Shown piece by piece: positions 16,702-24,813 of a stretch of 64,000 nt of DNA. Positions within the stretch are counted from its first letter, which is position 1. Every line of letters starts with the position of its first letter. Source of the DNA: Gammaproteobacteria bacterium (GTDB lineage Bacteria; Pseudomonadota; Gammaproteobacteria; Steroidobacterales; Woeseiaceae); contig JAOTYE010000016.1 of NCBI GenBank assembly GCA_029862045.1, forward strand, positions 1-64,000, given 5' to 3'. The notes beneath the pieces are model-generated. The model had not been told where the DNA came from. It saw only the letters and a list, made by a program, of their open reading frames with translations, and did not search any database. Both the position numbers and the translations under genes were made by a program.

Positions 16702-17192
16702 TGGCGTTAACCGAAGCTGAATTCGTGGCGCGCTACGGCGGCATCTACGAGCACTCCGCGTGGGTTGCAGAGGAGGCGGCGCCGATCACCGCCGCTACAG
16801 AAGATATCAACATCATCGCCCAGGTCATGGCCGATTGTGTCGACAACGCATCGACCGGGCGGCAGCTTGCGTTGATCCGGGCCCATCCCGATCTCGCCGG
16901 CAAAGCGCAAATCGCGGGGGAACTGACCGAAGATTCGACGAGCGAGCAAGCGAGTGCGGGGCTCGATCAATGCTCGCCCGAAGAGTACGAACGGTTCCAG
17001 GCCCTGAATCGCGAGTATCATCAGAAGTTCGGCTTCCCGTTTGTCATGGCGGTCAGAGACAGTGGCCGTGGCGACATCCTTGCGGCCTTCGAGAACAGAA
17101 TGGAAAACGATCAGAGCACCGAGTTCGAAACTGCATTGGCCGAGATTCACAAGATCGCTCGCCTGCGGTTCAATGCCATGGAAGCCGGCTAG
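16701..17192 (+). CDS. uraD: OHCU decarboxylase
   Basis: A 163-residue enzyme that decarboxylates 2-oxo-4-hydroxy-4-carboxy-5-ureidoimidazoline to (S)-allantoin. The family motif IRAHPDLAGKA carries the catalytic histidine near residue 56; the conserved YHQKFGFPFVMAVR stretch lies near 107-120. It follows puuE with a 1-bp overlap and is joined to alc by another 1-bp overlap (TAGTG). Confidence 0.94.
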   Translation: MALTEAEFVARYGGIYEHSAWVAEEAAPITAATEDINIIAQVMADCVDNASTGRQLALIRAHPDLAGKAQIAGELTEDSTSEQASAGLDQCSPEEYERFQALNREYHQKFGFPFVMAVRDSGRGDILAAFENRMENDQSTEFETALAEIHKIARLRFNAMEAG

Positions 17193-18175
17193 TGGCTACG
17201 GGCTCCCATCAGTTTCATGCGTGGATTCAGCTCGAGCAACCAAGGCTCGGCACGCGCGTGACGTACGCAAGCGATGATTTTTTTGCGGCGAAGGAACGAC
17301 TGATCGCTGCCAAAGAGCCCGTATTCATCGATGACAAGTACGACGATCACGGTAAATGGATGGATGGCTGGGAGAGCCGTCGTAAACGCACTCCCGGGCA
17401 TGATCACTGCATTATCAAACTGGGCGTAGCCGGCGTCGTACACGGTGTCGATATCGACACGAGCTTTTTCACGGGCAATTATCCGCCACATGCCTCGATT
17501 GACGCCTGTGTCAGTGAGGACGATGTGCCTGCTGGAGATTGGACAGAAATCCTGGCCAGGACCGAAGTCCAGGGCGATACACATCATTATCTTGCTATTG
17601 CAGACGATTCGATCTGGACACATTTGCGCCTGAATATTTATCCGGATGGGGGCATTGCACGTTTACGCGTTTTTGGCCAGGTCCGCCCGGACTTTTCTGC
17701 GCTCACCGGTAGCATGGATCTCGTCGCGCTCGAGAACGGCGGGCGCGCCATAGCGTGTAGTGACGAGCATTACGGCAGCATGCACAATCTGAACGTCGCC
17801 GGACGCGGCGTGAACATGGGTGACGGTTGGGAGACGGCTCGCCGGCGCGGTCCAGGCAACGACTGGGTGGTGCTGGCGCTGGGTCATCCGGGAAGGATAG
17901 AAAAAGTCGAAGTCGATACGGCGCACTTCAAGGGCAATTACCCGGATCGGGTCTCTCTCGAAGCTGCGGTGTTCGAGAGCAGCGACGATGCCATATACAA
18001 CAGCATTCACTGGCAAACACTGCTACCGGAGACAAGTCTCGACATGGACAAGCAGCACTATTTTGAGGATGAGCTGATTGATCTCGGTGCGGTGAGTCAC
18101 GTGCGCATGTCGATTTACCCGGACGGGGGCGTGAGTCGTTTGCGCTTACATGGGCGTATCGATTTGGATGACTAG
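17192..18175 (+). CDS. alc: Allantoicase
   Basis: The 327-residue enzyme converts allantoate to ureidoglycolate and urea. The protein is a tandem of two allantoicase domains with matching blocks: DDKYDDHGKWMDGWE and HGVDIDTSFFTGNYPP in the first, NMGDGWETARRRGPGNDW and EVDTAHFKGNYPD in the second. Each ends with an NIYPDGG / SIYPDGG motif. A GTG start at 17192 overlaps the uraD stop by one base; the long in-frame upstream extension is a shadow of uraD. Confidence 0.94.
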   Translation: MATGSHQFHAWIQLEQPRLGTRVTYASDDFFAAKERLIAAKEPVFIDDKYDDHGKWMDGWESRRKRTPGHDHCIIKLGVAGVVHGVDIDTSFFTGNYPPHASIDACVSEDDVPAGDWTEILARTEVQGDTHHYLAIADDSIWTHLRLNIYPDGGIARLRVFGQVRPDFSALTGSMDLVALENGGRAIACSDEHYGSMHNLNVAGRGVNMGDGWETARRRGPGNDWVVLALGHPGRIEKVEVDTAHFKGNYPDRVSLEAAVFESSDDAIYNSIHWQTLLPETSLDMDKQHYFEDELIDLGAVSHVRMSIYPDGGVSRLRLHGRIDLDD

Positions 18176-18178
18176 ACC

Positions 18179-18676
18179 ATGACGATTACGCTCAAACCGC
18201 AGCCACTGACAAAAGAAAGATTCGCGCCTTACGGCGATGTCATTGAATCCGTGGTGGATCGCACTGCGGCAATGAATGCGGCTCGGTTCGAACGCTTCGA
18301 TGATCTTTGTTCTATCGATATGCAAGACGATGGCAGGGTCGCGGTCAGTATCGCGCGGTGTCGCGTTGCAACATCTCTCCCGTACCGCATAGACATGGTC
18401 GAGCGGCACCCGCTTGGCAGTCAGGCGTTCGTGCCGCTGACGCCGTGCAAGCTTATCGTTGTTGTCGCCCCACCCGAGGAGAGTGTCGAAGCGTCCGACC
18501 TGCGCGCATTTGTGACCAATGGGCGTCAGGGTATCAACTACCATCGCGGCACCTGGCACATGCCGCTAATCGCGTTCAAGGCAGGTCAGGAATTCCTGAT
18601 TATCGATCGTGCTGCCGACATGCCAAATTGCGACGAGCACAGCCTCGACGAGGCCGTTACGTTGGCTGAGGCGTAG
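18179..18676 (+). CDS. allA: Ureidoglycolate lyase
   Basis: The 165-residue cupin-like enzyme splits ureidoglycolate into glyoxylate and urea. The family start T-L-K-P-Q-P-L-T-x-E-x-F-A-P-Y-G-D-V-I and the blocks MVERHPLGSQAFVPL and NYHRGTWHMPL are all present. It lies 3 bp after alc and 2 bp before guaD. It completes the route from purine to glyoxylate. No urease genes are in the window, so the urea released must be used or lost by other means. Confidence 0.94.
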   Translation: MTITLKPQPLTKERFAPYGDVIESVVDRTAAMNAARFERFDDLCSIDMQDDGRVAVSIARCRVATSLPYRIDMVERHPLGSQAFVPLTPCKLIVVVAPPEESVEASDLRAFVTNGRQGINYHRGTWHMPLIAFKAGQEFLIIDRAADMPNCDEHSLDEAVTLAEA

Positions 18677-18678
18677 CA

Positions 18679-19971
18679 ATGCAGCAGGCTTTTCGCGCAT
18701 CGATTTTTCATTGTCTCGCCGATCCCGGTCCACAAGCAGCGGATTCGGCCGTCGAATATTTTGAAGACGGGCTGCTGGTCGTTGAGAACGGCGCTTTTTC
18801 CGCGATAGGGCCTGCAGAGGATCTGCTGGCGACACTGCCAGACGACACGCAAGTCGAAGACCTGAGCGGTAAGCTGATTGTTCCCGGGCTCATCGACTGC
18901 CATGTGCACTATTCACAGCTCGATATCATTGCCTCATATGGCGAGCAGCTGCTCGACTGGTTGCATCGCTATGCGTATCCCGAAGAAGCGCGTTTCGCCG
19001 ATGCCGATCATGCGCGCGCAGTCGCCGAGTTCTTTCTTGATGAGCTCTTACGCAATGGCACAACGACAGCACTTGTATTTGCGACGGTGTTTCCACAGTC
19101 GGTCGACGCGATATTCGCTGCCGCGGAAAAGCGCAACATGCGTCTCATTGCGGGCAAGGTGCTCATGGATCGAATGTGTCCCGACGAGCTCTGCGATGAT
19201 GCTGAATCGGCCTATGCCGACAGCAAAGCCCTGATCGAATGTTGGCATGGCAAGGGCCGGCTCGGCTACGCGATCACGCCGCGCTTCGCGCTGACCTCCA
19301 GCGAAGAGCAGCTCGAGGCAGCCGGGCGACTCGCTGGCGAGTATCCCGACACCTGGGTGCACACGCATCTTGCCGAGAACCAGGAAGAAGTCGAGCAGAT
19401 CTCACAACAGTTCCCATGGAGCCGCAGTTATCTTGATGTGTATGATCATTTCGGATTGCTGCGGGATCGAGCGATATTCGCGCACTGCCTGCACCTGGAC
19501 GCAACCGATCGCGCCTTAATGGCGCAGAAGGGCGGTGCCGGAGCATTCTGTCCGACATCCAACCTGTTCCTGGGCAGCGGCTTGTTTGACTTGCGGTCGA
19601 TGACGGATGCCGGCGTCAAGGTCGGACTTGCGACCGATGTCGGCGGTGGCACGAGCCTGTCGCTATTGCGGACAATGAGTGCGGCGTACAAGGTATTGCA
19701 CCTGCAAGGTCAGTCTTTGCCTGCAAGCCGGGCGCTATATCTGGCGACACTCGGGGCTGCCGAGGCGCTGGACCTCGATAGCTACATCGGCAATTTTGCG
19801 CAAGGCAAGGAAGCGGACTTCGTCGTGTTGGACCCCGACGGTTCGACTATTACGGCCAGGCGCGCACAGGCGGCAACGTCGATCGACGAACTTCTGTTTT
19901 CACTGATCTTCCTGGGCGACGACCGCAACATTGCGGCAACCTACCTGCAAGGCCGGCGCATGAAAGTCTAG
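18679..19971 (+). CDS. guaD: Guanine deaminase
   Basis: A 430-residue amidohydrolase that deaminates guanine to xanthine, feeding the xanthine dehydrogenase encoded upstream. The metal site is marked by IDCHVHYSQ near residue 74, HTHLAEN near 230, a later histidine in FAHCLHL, and the aspartate in ATDVGGGTS. The guanine-deaminase-specific pattern (YGEQLLDWLHRYAYPEE) is clear. It is the last gene of the operon, and its stop overlaps the next, convergent gene by 4 bp. Confidence 0.94.
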   Translation: MQQAFRASIFHCLADPGPQAADSAVEYFEDGLLVVENGAFSAIGPAEDLLATLPDDTQVEDLSGKLIVPGLIDCHVHYSQLDIIASYGEQLLDWLHRYAYPEEARFADADHARAVAEFFLDELLRNGTTTALVFATVFPQSVDAIFAAAEKRNMRLIAGKVLMDRMCPDELCDDAESAYADSKALIECWHGKGRLGYAITPRFALTSSEEQLEAAGRLAGEYPDTWVHTHLAENQEEVEQISQQFPWSRSYLDVYDHFGLLRDRAIFAHCLHLDATDRALMAQKGGAGAFCPTSNLFLGSGLFDLRSMTDAGVKVGLATDVGGGTSLSLLRTMSAAYKVLHLQGQSLPASRALYLATLGAAEALDLDSYIGNFAQGKEADFVVLDPDGSTITARRAQAATSIDELLFSLIFLGDDRNIAATYLQGRRMKV

Positions 19972-21674
19972 CGCAGCAGGTGCAGCGCCGCGACCGCGAC
20001 CAGGCCGACGATCACCAGCAAGAACACGGTGCTCTGCGGGCGTTGCAGGCGCATGAGAAGCTTCCGCATTTGCCGGGCCGGAATGACCTGGGCTTCTTCG
20101 AGCCGCGGCAGAATCTGCTCTGTCACCGTGGCCTGGTCGTACAGCCGCGATTTGTAGTTACCAAGCAGCACCGCCATGTCGGGTGTCGCTATCGCGACTT
20201 CGTTATACATGACGGCGCTTAAGGGGTAGCGGCTTTCCATGCCCTTGCGGTTGCGCAAGATGAGGTCGCCGCCCTCGAAGCCGATCGCGGTTCCGAGGGT
20301 GTTACGTGTGATCCAGTAGATGACTGCAAAGACCAGGATCATGCCGGCGATGAGCGAAGCGATTTCGGCAGCTGCCTGGAGGTTGCCGAAGCTCGCGACG
20401 ACGTACACCGTCAGCGCGACAAGCATCAGCAGTGCGACGCCTCCGAATTTGAGGCTGCGGCGTATGCTGCGTGCAACTTTCGGATCGGGCTCGAACCAGA
20501 TCAGCTCCTGGTTGAATTGCGCCTGAGGACGTATGCTTTCGACCGCCGCTGTGACGTTTTTCGGCGCCGGGCTGAGAATGGCTTTGGTAATGAGGCCGAT
20601 GAAGACGGCACCCAGCAATACATAGCCCATCCAGGACAGTGCCTGGTAGAAGGTCCGCTTTTCGCGGGATTCGGCGAGAACCGCCTCCAGACCAGGCGAC
20701 GCAAAGTCTTTGAGCAAGCTGCCCATTACGGAGACCCGGTATACCCGGTCGTTGTACCAGTCGCTGATTAGTGCGCCGGAGGCGAATGGCAGGATCGAGA
20801 TCGGGTCGGCGTGCTCGGGTAACGGGATACGTCGCTGGTACTGCCAGTCTTCGTCGAACATGAAAACGCCACCGTCCTGCATGTTGGTGTTCATGTTGTT
20901 GACCCACCAGTTTTCACCGATTTTCGCGAAATGGCTGGGCCAACGAAGACCCGCGTGGTGCGCCTCGTCCGGTACTACGTCGATCGAGCGCAACGTCTTG
21001 CCGAATAATCCTGTTCGTGGGTCCACGATGCGAATCTGGTGAAGATTGGTGTCGGCGACGAGCAGCTGCTCATCGTGCAATAGCAGCTGGTTCGGAAATT
21101 TGAAGTCGCGCATTGGCTCGCCAAGCTCGACCCCGTTTGCGGCGTACTTGCGCAACGTGTGGCGGGTGGTGTCGCTGATGTAGACCTCATCGGTGCACGT
21201 ATTGATAGTGACACCAATCGTCGACTTGAAATCGACAGGCGGGTCTGCGAATGAAGTGCACTGCCTTGTCTGCAGGTTGCAGCGGGCGAGGCCGGCTCCA
21301 GGCGATTCAGGTTCGAGGTCGCTGGTGTTCTCACGGCGCTGATACGCGGCGATCCCGTTCCAGAGGCTGCGCCGGTCTTCACCGCGCCGTAGCAGAATAT
21401 CGCCGTTCGAGAAAAACGCCGCCGCCCCGATCAGCGCCTCGATGCCAAGCTCGCCCAGGTCATGACGTCGAACAAACTCGCCTTCCGCTGTGTGTTCGAG
21501 CAGCTGGTTCTGAATCTGGATATAGACGCGGCCATGAGGATCGCTAAGTAGCTGTGACGGTCCACCGTACTTCAGCGCCTCGCCATCCGCCCAGAACCTG
21601 GTGGCGATCGCGACCGCCGTCAGAGCGGCCACGACAATGACGATCGCAGGGTGGATTTTCATCTCCAGGTTCAT
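19968..21674 (-). CDS. Membrane protein with NHL/beta-propeller-like periplasmic domain
   Basis: The 568-residue protein has an N-terminal membrane helix (about 8-25), a region of about 300 residues with repeated propeller-like strands (DPHGRVYIQ, TDEVYISDTTRHTLRKY, DEQLLVADTNLHQIRIVDP, GALISDWYNDRVYRV), then three or four membrane helices at about 345-460 and a small cytoplasmic part, ending with a final hydrophobic helix. This resembles NHL-type sensors or scaffolds. No enzymatic motif was recognised. It is convergent with guaD and 86 bp downstream of a phosphoribosyltransferase on the same strand. Confidence 0.65.
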   Translation of the reverse strand: MNLEMKIHPAIVIVVAALTAVAIATRFWADGEALKYGGPSQLLSDPHGRVYIQIQNQLLEHTAEGEFVRRHDLGELGIEALIGAAAFFSNGDILLRRGEDRRSLWNGIAAYQRRENTSDLEPESPGAGLARCNLQTRQCTSFADPPVDFKSTIGVTINTCTDEVYISDTTRHTLRKYAANGVELGEPMRDFKFPNQLLLHDEQLLVADTNLHQIRIVDPRTGLFGKTLRSIDVVPDEAHHAGLRWPSHFAKIGENWWVNNMNTNMQDGGVFMFDEDWQYQRRIPLPEHADPISILPFASGALISDWYNDRVYRVSVMGSLLKDFASPGLEAVLAESREKRTFYQALSWMGYVLLGAVFIGLITKAILSPAPKNVTAAVESIRPQAQFNQELIWFEPDPKVARSIRRSLKFGGVALLMLVALTVYVVASFGNLQAAAEIASLIAGMILVFAVIYWITRNTLGTAIGFEGGDLILRNRKGMESRYPLSAVMYNEVAIATPDMAVLLGNYKSRLYDQATVTEQILPRLEEAQVIPARQMRKLLMRLQRPQSTVFLLVIVGLVAVAALHLLR

Positions 21675-21760
21675 CCGCCCAGACTAGAGCATGCGGCCCC
21701 ACGCTACCGGGACACGGTCCACAAATGGCACTGTCGCACCGAGCACAGCGAGTCGCGGTT

Positions 21761-22342
21761 TCAGCCTACCAGCGGCTCCAACCGGTCGACGATGTCCGAA
21801 AGTTCCGGACGATGCTCGTGCAGTTCATCGATCGAGAGGCCGGCCAGCTCATACGGCAGTACGAGCCAGTCCGGCGTCTCGTGGATATAGTAGTCCGGCA
21901 CACGCACGGTGTCCTCGCCTGGCCGGTACCAGACTGTCGCGATGCGTATGTCCTGCGGCAAGTTGCGGCGGGTCTTTATCGTAAGTTGATCGATAACAGC
22001 TTTGACGCTCGATCCTGTGCTGTAGACATCATCGACGATCAGCAGCGAGTGCTGCGCGCACAGGTTTTCCAGCAGGTATTGCAGGCCATGCACACGGATC
22101 GACTCTGCCTTGCTGATCATTGCGTCGTAACTGGGTGCGCCACGATAGGAGGTGCGAATCGCAATATGGTCGGTCTTGATGCCCAGAAAATCGAGGCCTT
22201 CCTGGACAGCGATGCCGACGGCGCTGCCTCCGCGCCAAAGACCGACCACGAAATCCGGGTGAAAGCCTGCAGCCGAGATCGTGGCGGCCAGCTGGAAAGA
22301 ATCTCTGAGAAAATCGTCCGCGGCGACAAATCGCTTGTTCAT
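21761..22342 (-). CDS. Phosphoribosyltransferase (purine-type), paralogue 1
   Basis: A 193-residue type I phosphoribosyltransferase. The PRPP-binding loop LLIVDDVYSTGSS is at residues 100-112, preceded by the strand GLWRGGSAVG that normally binds pyrophosphate. It would join a free base to PRPP to make a nucleotide. It is closely related to the gene at 22425, which is transcribed divergently. The substrate is not determined; xanthine, hypoxanthine or guanine would suit the nearby guanine-degradation operon. Confidence 0.85.
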   Translation of the reverse strand: MNKRFVAADDFLRDSFQLAATISAAGFHPDFVVGLWRGGSAVGIAVQEGLDFLGIKTDHIAIRTSYRGAPSYDAMISKAESIRVHGLQYLLENLCAQHSLLIVDDVYSTGSSVKAVIDQLTIKTRRNLPQDIRIATVWYRPGEDTVRVPDYYIHETPDWLVLPYELAGLSIDELHEHRPELSDIVDRLEPLVG

Positions 22343-22424
22343 TGTTATTCCGAGTCTGCTGTGCGGTAGAATCCGACCAGAACATTATAACGACAGCAGC
22401 AAGTCCCGATACAAGAGAATAACA
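22343..22424. promoter_or_regulatory. Shared divergent promoter region of the two phosphoribosyltransferase genes
   Basis: This 82-bp gap holds the promoters of two paralogous genes pointing away from each other. It has an AT-rich core (GAACATTATAACGAC) around 22380-22393. AAGAGAATAACA precedes the rightward ATG. No known purine-repressor palindrome was recognised. Confidence 0.35.
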
Positions 22425-22997
22425 ATGCACAAAATAGTACTTTCGGCGCAGGAGCTGCTTGAAGACTCATTTCGCCTCGGACTCAGGATTCTCGAGAGCG
22501 GCTTCAAACCGACAATGATCATCGCCATCTGGCGCGGCGGTACGCCGGTCGGCATGGCCGTGCAGGAAATCATGGCCTATTGCGGTGTCGAATCGGACCA
22601 CATTGCGATTCGCACCTCGTCTTACGTCGGTGTTGATCAGCGTGGGGCAGTCGCGGTACACGGGCTGAACTACATTATCAAGAAGATCTGCTACGACGAT
22701 CGTGTCCTTATTGTCGATGACGTATTTGATACGGGTAATACGATTGCGGCCGTAGTCGACGAGCTGACCAGTCGCGCGCGGGGAAATACGCCGGAGGACA
22801 TCCGTATCGCGGTGCCCTGGTACAAGCCCAGCCGCAATGAGACCGATCTCGAGCCCGACTATTTCATTCGCGAAACGGCGGAGTGGCTGGTATTCCCGCA
22901 TGAGCTCGATGCGCTGACGCCGGAAGAGCTGCGCCAGGCACGTCCCGAGATTGCAGCGATCATCGACGGCGCCAAGACGCATAAGGCCACCGCCTGA
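22425..22997 (+). CDS. Phosphoribosyltransferase (purine-type), paralogue 2
   Basis: A 190-residue type I phosphoribosyltransferase with PRPP loop VLIVDDVFDTGNT at 94-106 and the AIWRGGTPVG loop at 34-43. It shares blocks with the divergent paralogue (SDHIAIRTS versus TDHIAIRTS; VHGLNY versus VHGLQY), so the pair arose by duplication. The ATG at 22425 is used; the longer frame has a random N-terminus. It is followed after 15 bp by a LOG phosphoribohydrolase that performs the reverse type of chemistry on nucleotides. Confidence 0.87.
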   Translation: MHKIVLSAQELLEDSFRLGLRILESGFKPTMIIAIWRGGTPVGMAVQEIMAYCGVESDHIAIRTSSYVGVDQRGAVAVHGLNYIIKKICYDDRVLIVDDVFDTGNTIAAVVDELTSRARGNTPEDIRIAVPWYKPSRNETDLEPDYFIRETAEWLVFPHELDALTPEELRQARPEIAAIIDGAKTHKATA

Positions 22998-23012
22998 GCC
23001 GGTTCCGGGAGC

Positions 23013-23582
23013 ATGCGAAGAATCTGCGTCTATTGCGGATCGAGCCCGGGCGAGAACGGGCTTTACACTCAGGCCGCGGAGGATCTTGCCGACGTCCTTG
23101 TCGGTAACGGCATCGAGCTCGTTTACGGTGGCGCGTCCAAGGGAACCATGGGCATTCTTGCCGATGCCGTGCTCGAACGCGGCGGCGCGGTGCACGGCGT
23201 GATACCCAGGATGCTCGAGGAAAAGGAGATTGCACACACCGGGCTGACTCAATTGCACGTCGTTGCGTCGATGCATGAACGCAAGTCAATGATGGCAGCG
23301 CTCTCTGATGGCTTCATCGCGCTGCCCGGCGGCTTTGGCACGCTCGAGGAACTGATCGAGATGCTGACCTGGGGCCAGCTTCGATTTCATGACAAGCCTA
23401 GCGGCGTTCTCAACGTGCTTGGGTACTTCGACAAGCTCTTCGAGTTTCTTGATCATATGCACAAGGAAGGATTCCTGCGCGCCGAGAATCGTGCAATGCT
23501 GCTGTATGACGATGATCCAGCCGGATTGATTCTCCAGTTCGAACGCTATACGGCACCGCATATCGAGAAATGGCCTGACTAG
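23013..23582 (+). CDS. LOG family nucleoside 5'-monophosphate phosphoribohydrolase
   Basis: The 189-residue Rossmann-type protein is of the LOG (lysine decarboxylase-like) family, which releases the free base and ribose 5-phosphate from nucleoside monophosphates. The signature PGGFGTLEE is at residues 105-113, and the substrate arginine/lysine pair in MHERKSMM lies at 87-94. The N-terminus ICVYCGSSPG is typical. It follows the phosphoribosyltransferase gene in the same direction, so the two may balance base release and salvage. The stop overlaps the convergent gene by 4 bp. Confidence 0.92.
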   Translation: MRRICVYCGSSPGENGLYTQAAEDLADVLVGNGIELVYGGASKGTMGILADAVLERGGAVHGVIPRMLEEKEIAHTGLTQLHVVASMHERKSMMAALSDGFIALPGGFGTLEELIEMLTWGQLRFHDKPSGVLNVLGYFDKLFEFLDHMHKEGFLRAENRAMLLYDDDPAGLILQFERYTAPHIEKWPD

Positions 23583-24742
23583 AATTGTAACTTCAGCGTG
23601 CCCTTCGCCGGTGAACGCAGGTTTTGGGCAAATACTGAGTACTTGATACCCATCCGTCGGCCTTTGAGGTCCCGGCCGGCACAAATCCTCAGCGGCGTCG
23701 AAAAAACGTCAACCGACTCAGCGCCCGGAATGTCACCAAGTTTCCCTGACACATGAATGGCGTCGTCGCGCAAAGCGACATCGGGATACGCTGCCTGCTC
23801 CTTCGGCGTGCGCTCGACGAAGCTGCTGTCACGTGTCAACTTCGGCAGTCTGCTGGCGACGTGAAAGCCTGGCGGGTTCGGCATCACCAGCGAATACGAT
23901 GCGTCGCTTAAAGGCTCGTTACCCTGGTTGTAAATCACAAGCTGTATTTGAGTCGCATGCGTCTCGTAAAGGAAATTTTCATCGTGGTCACGGTACTGCT
24001 GCTTGAGTTGCCGCATCTCTGCAAGAATATCTTCGATCGATTGATGTTCATACGGACTGTCAGAACCGAAGATGCGCGCATGTGTGAGCCGGGCAATAAT
24101 CGTGCTTACCAGCGAGATATTGAGCCGGTCTTTTGCGTCAATGAGTTCCTGTAACTTGGCGCTGGCCACGGCAGAAGGCAGCTTTGTCAGTTTGCACGTT
24201 GCCACACGCAGTTTTTTGTGAATAATCTCGCCCGGAAATCCGATCTCGATGCTGGCTGCAGACACCGAATCCTGGAACTTCTTCTCGAAAAGCGCCTGCA
24301 GCTGGCGGCGTCCCATCTTCACGGCGGAGTCATTCATGCGGACGTAGGCGTCGCCACGGCGCAGTGTTTCAGAATGATCGACGCGCATCATGTAGGGCCG
24401 GTCCTGGCAATCTCCGATCTTGAACACACCGAGGCGCGCGCCATCAACTGTAACAGCCTGATGCTGGATTCGAATCGGTGGCTCGATATGATCGGTTGCA
24501 AGCGACTCATACGCGGGTTTGCCGGAGAAATCACCGCGCTCGATGCTGCGCAGCTTCCTGCGGCCGCGGGCTTCAATCTCCACGCCGGTGATAATGTAGC
24601 GAGAACCGTGGACTGATGCGTTTGCCATCGCCAGAACATCCCGTAGAAAGCTATGCACGCCATTCTTGCCGTACGCGCGTTTGCGAAATTGCACGGCGGT
24701 AGACGGCGTCGCCGATTGGACGATGTGAGCCAGACGGTTCAT
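23579..24742 (-). CDS. AlbA_2 (Schlafen-type) domain protein
   Basis: A 387-residue protein. Residues 15-150 fit the AlbA_2 domain (divergent AAA-4 / Schlafen core), seen in regulators and some defence proteins: FLRDVLAMANASVHGSRYIITGVE, then HIEPPIRI and TLRRGDAYVRMNDSAVKMGRRQL. The C-terminal half has a charged helical part (DILAEMRQLKQQYRDH near 240) and a beta-rich end of unknown type. No helix-turn-helix is obvious. It is divergent from the APH-type kinase gene and has no toxin, nuclease or phage neighbour, so a defence role is not supported. Confidence 0.7.
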   Translation of the reverse strand: MNRLAHIVQSATPSTAVQFRKRAYGKNGVHSFLRDVLAMANASVHGSRYIITGVEIEARGRRKLRSIERGDFSGKPAYESLATDHIEPPIRIQHQAVTVDGARLGVFKIGDCQDRPYMMRVDHSETLRRGDAYVRMNDSAVKMGRRQLQALFEKKFQDSVSAASIEIGFPGEIIHKKLRVATCKLTKLPSAVASAKLQELIDAKDRLNISLVSTIIARLTHARIFGSDSPYEHQSIEDILAEMRQLKQQYRDHDENFLYETHATQIQLVIYNQGNEPLSDASYSLVMPNPPGFHVASRLPKLTRDSSFVERTPKEQAAYPDVALRDDAIHVSGKLGDIPGAESVDVFSTPLRICAGRDLKGRRMGIKYSVFAQNLRSPAKGTLKLQF

Positions 24743-24813
24743 AAGCTACTAACTATGACTGATTATGTTCAAATGGCGCCGGAACTAATCGTCATTTCTG
24801 AGAACTGACTACC

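Noticed and set aside
23579..24742. Defence-island reading of the AlbA_2 gene
   Set aside because: Neighbours are housekeeping and salvage genes; no nuclease, toxin, helicase or phage gene is near.
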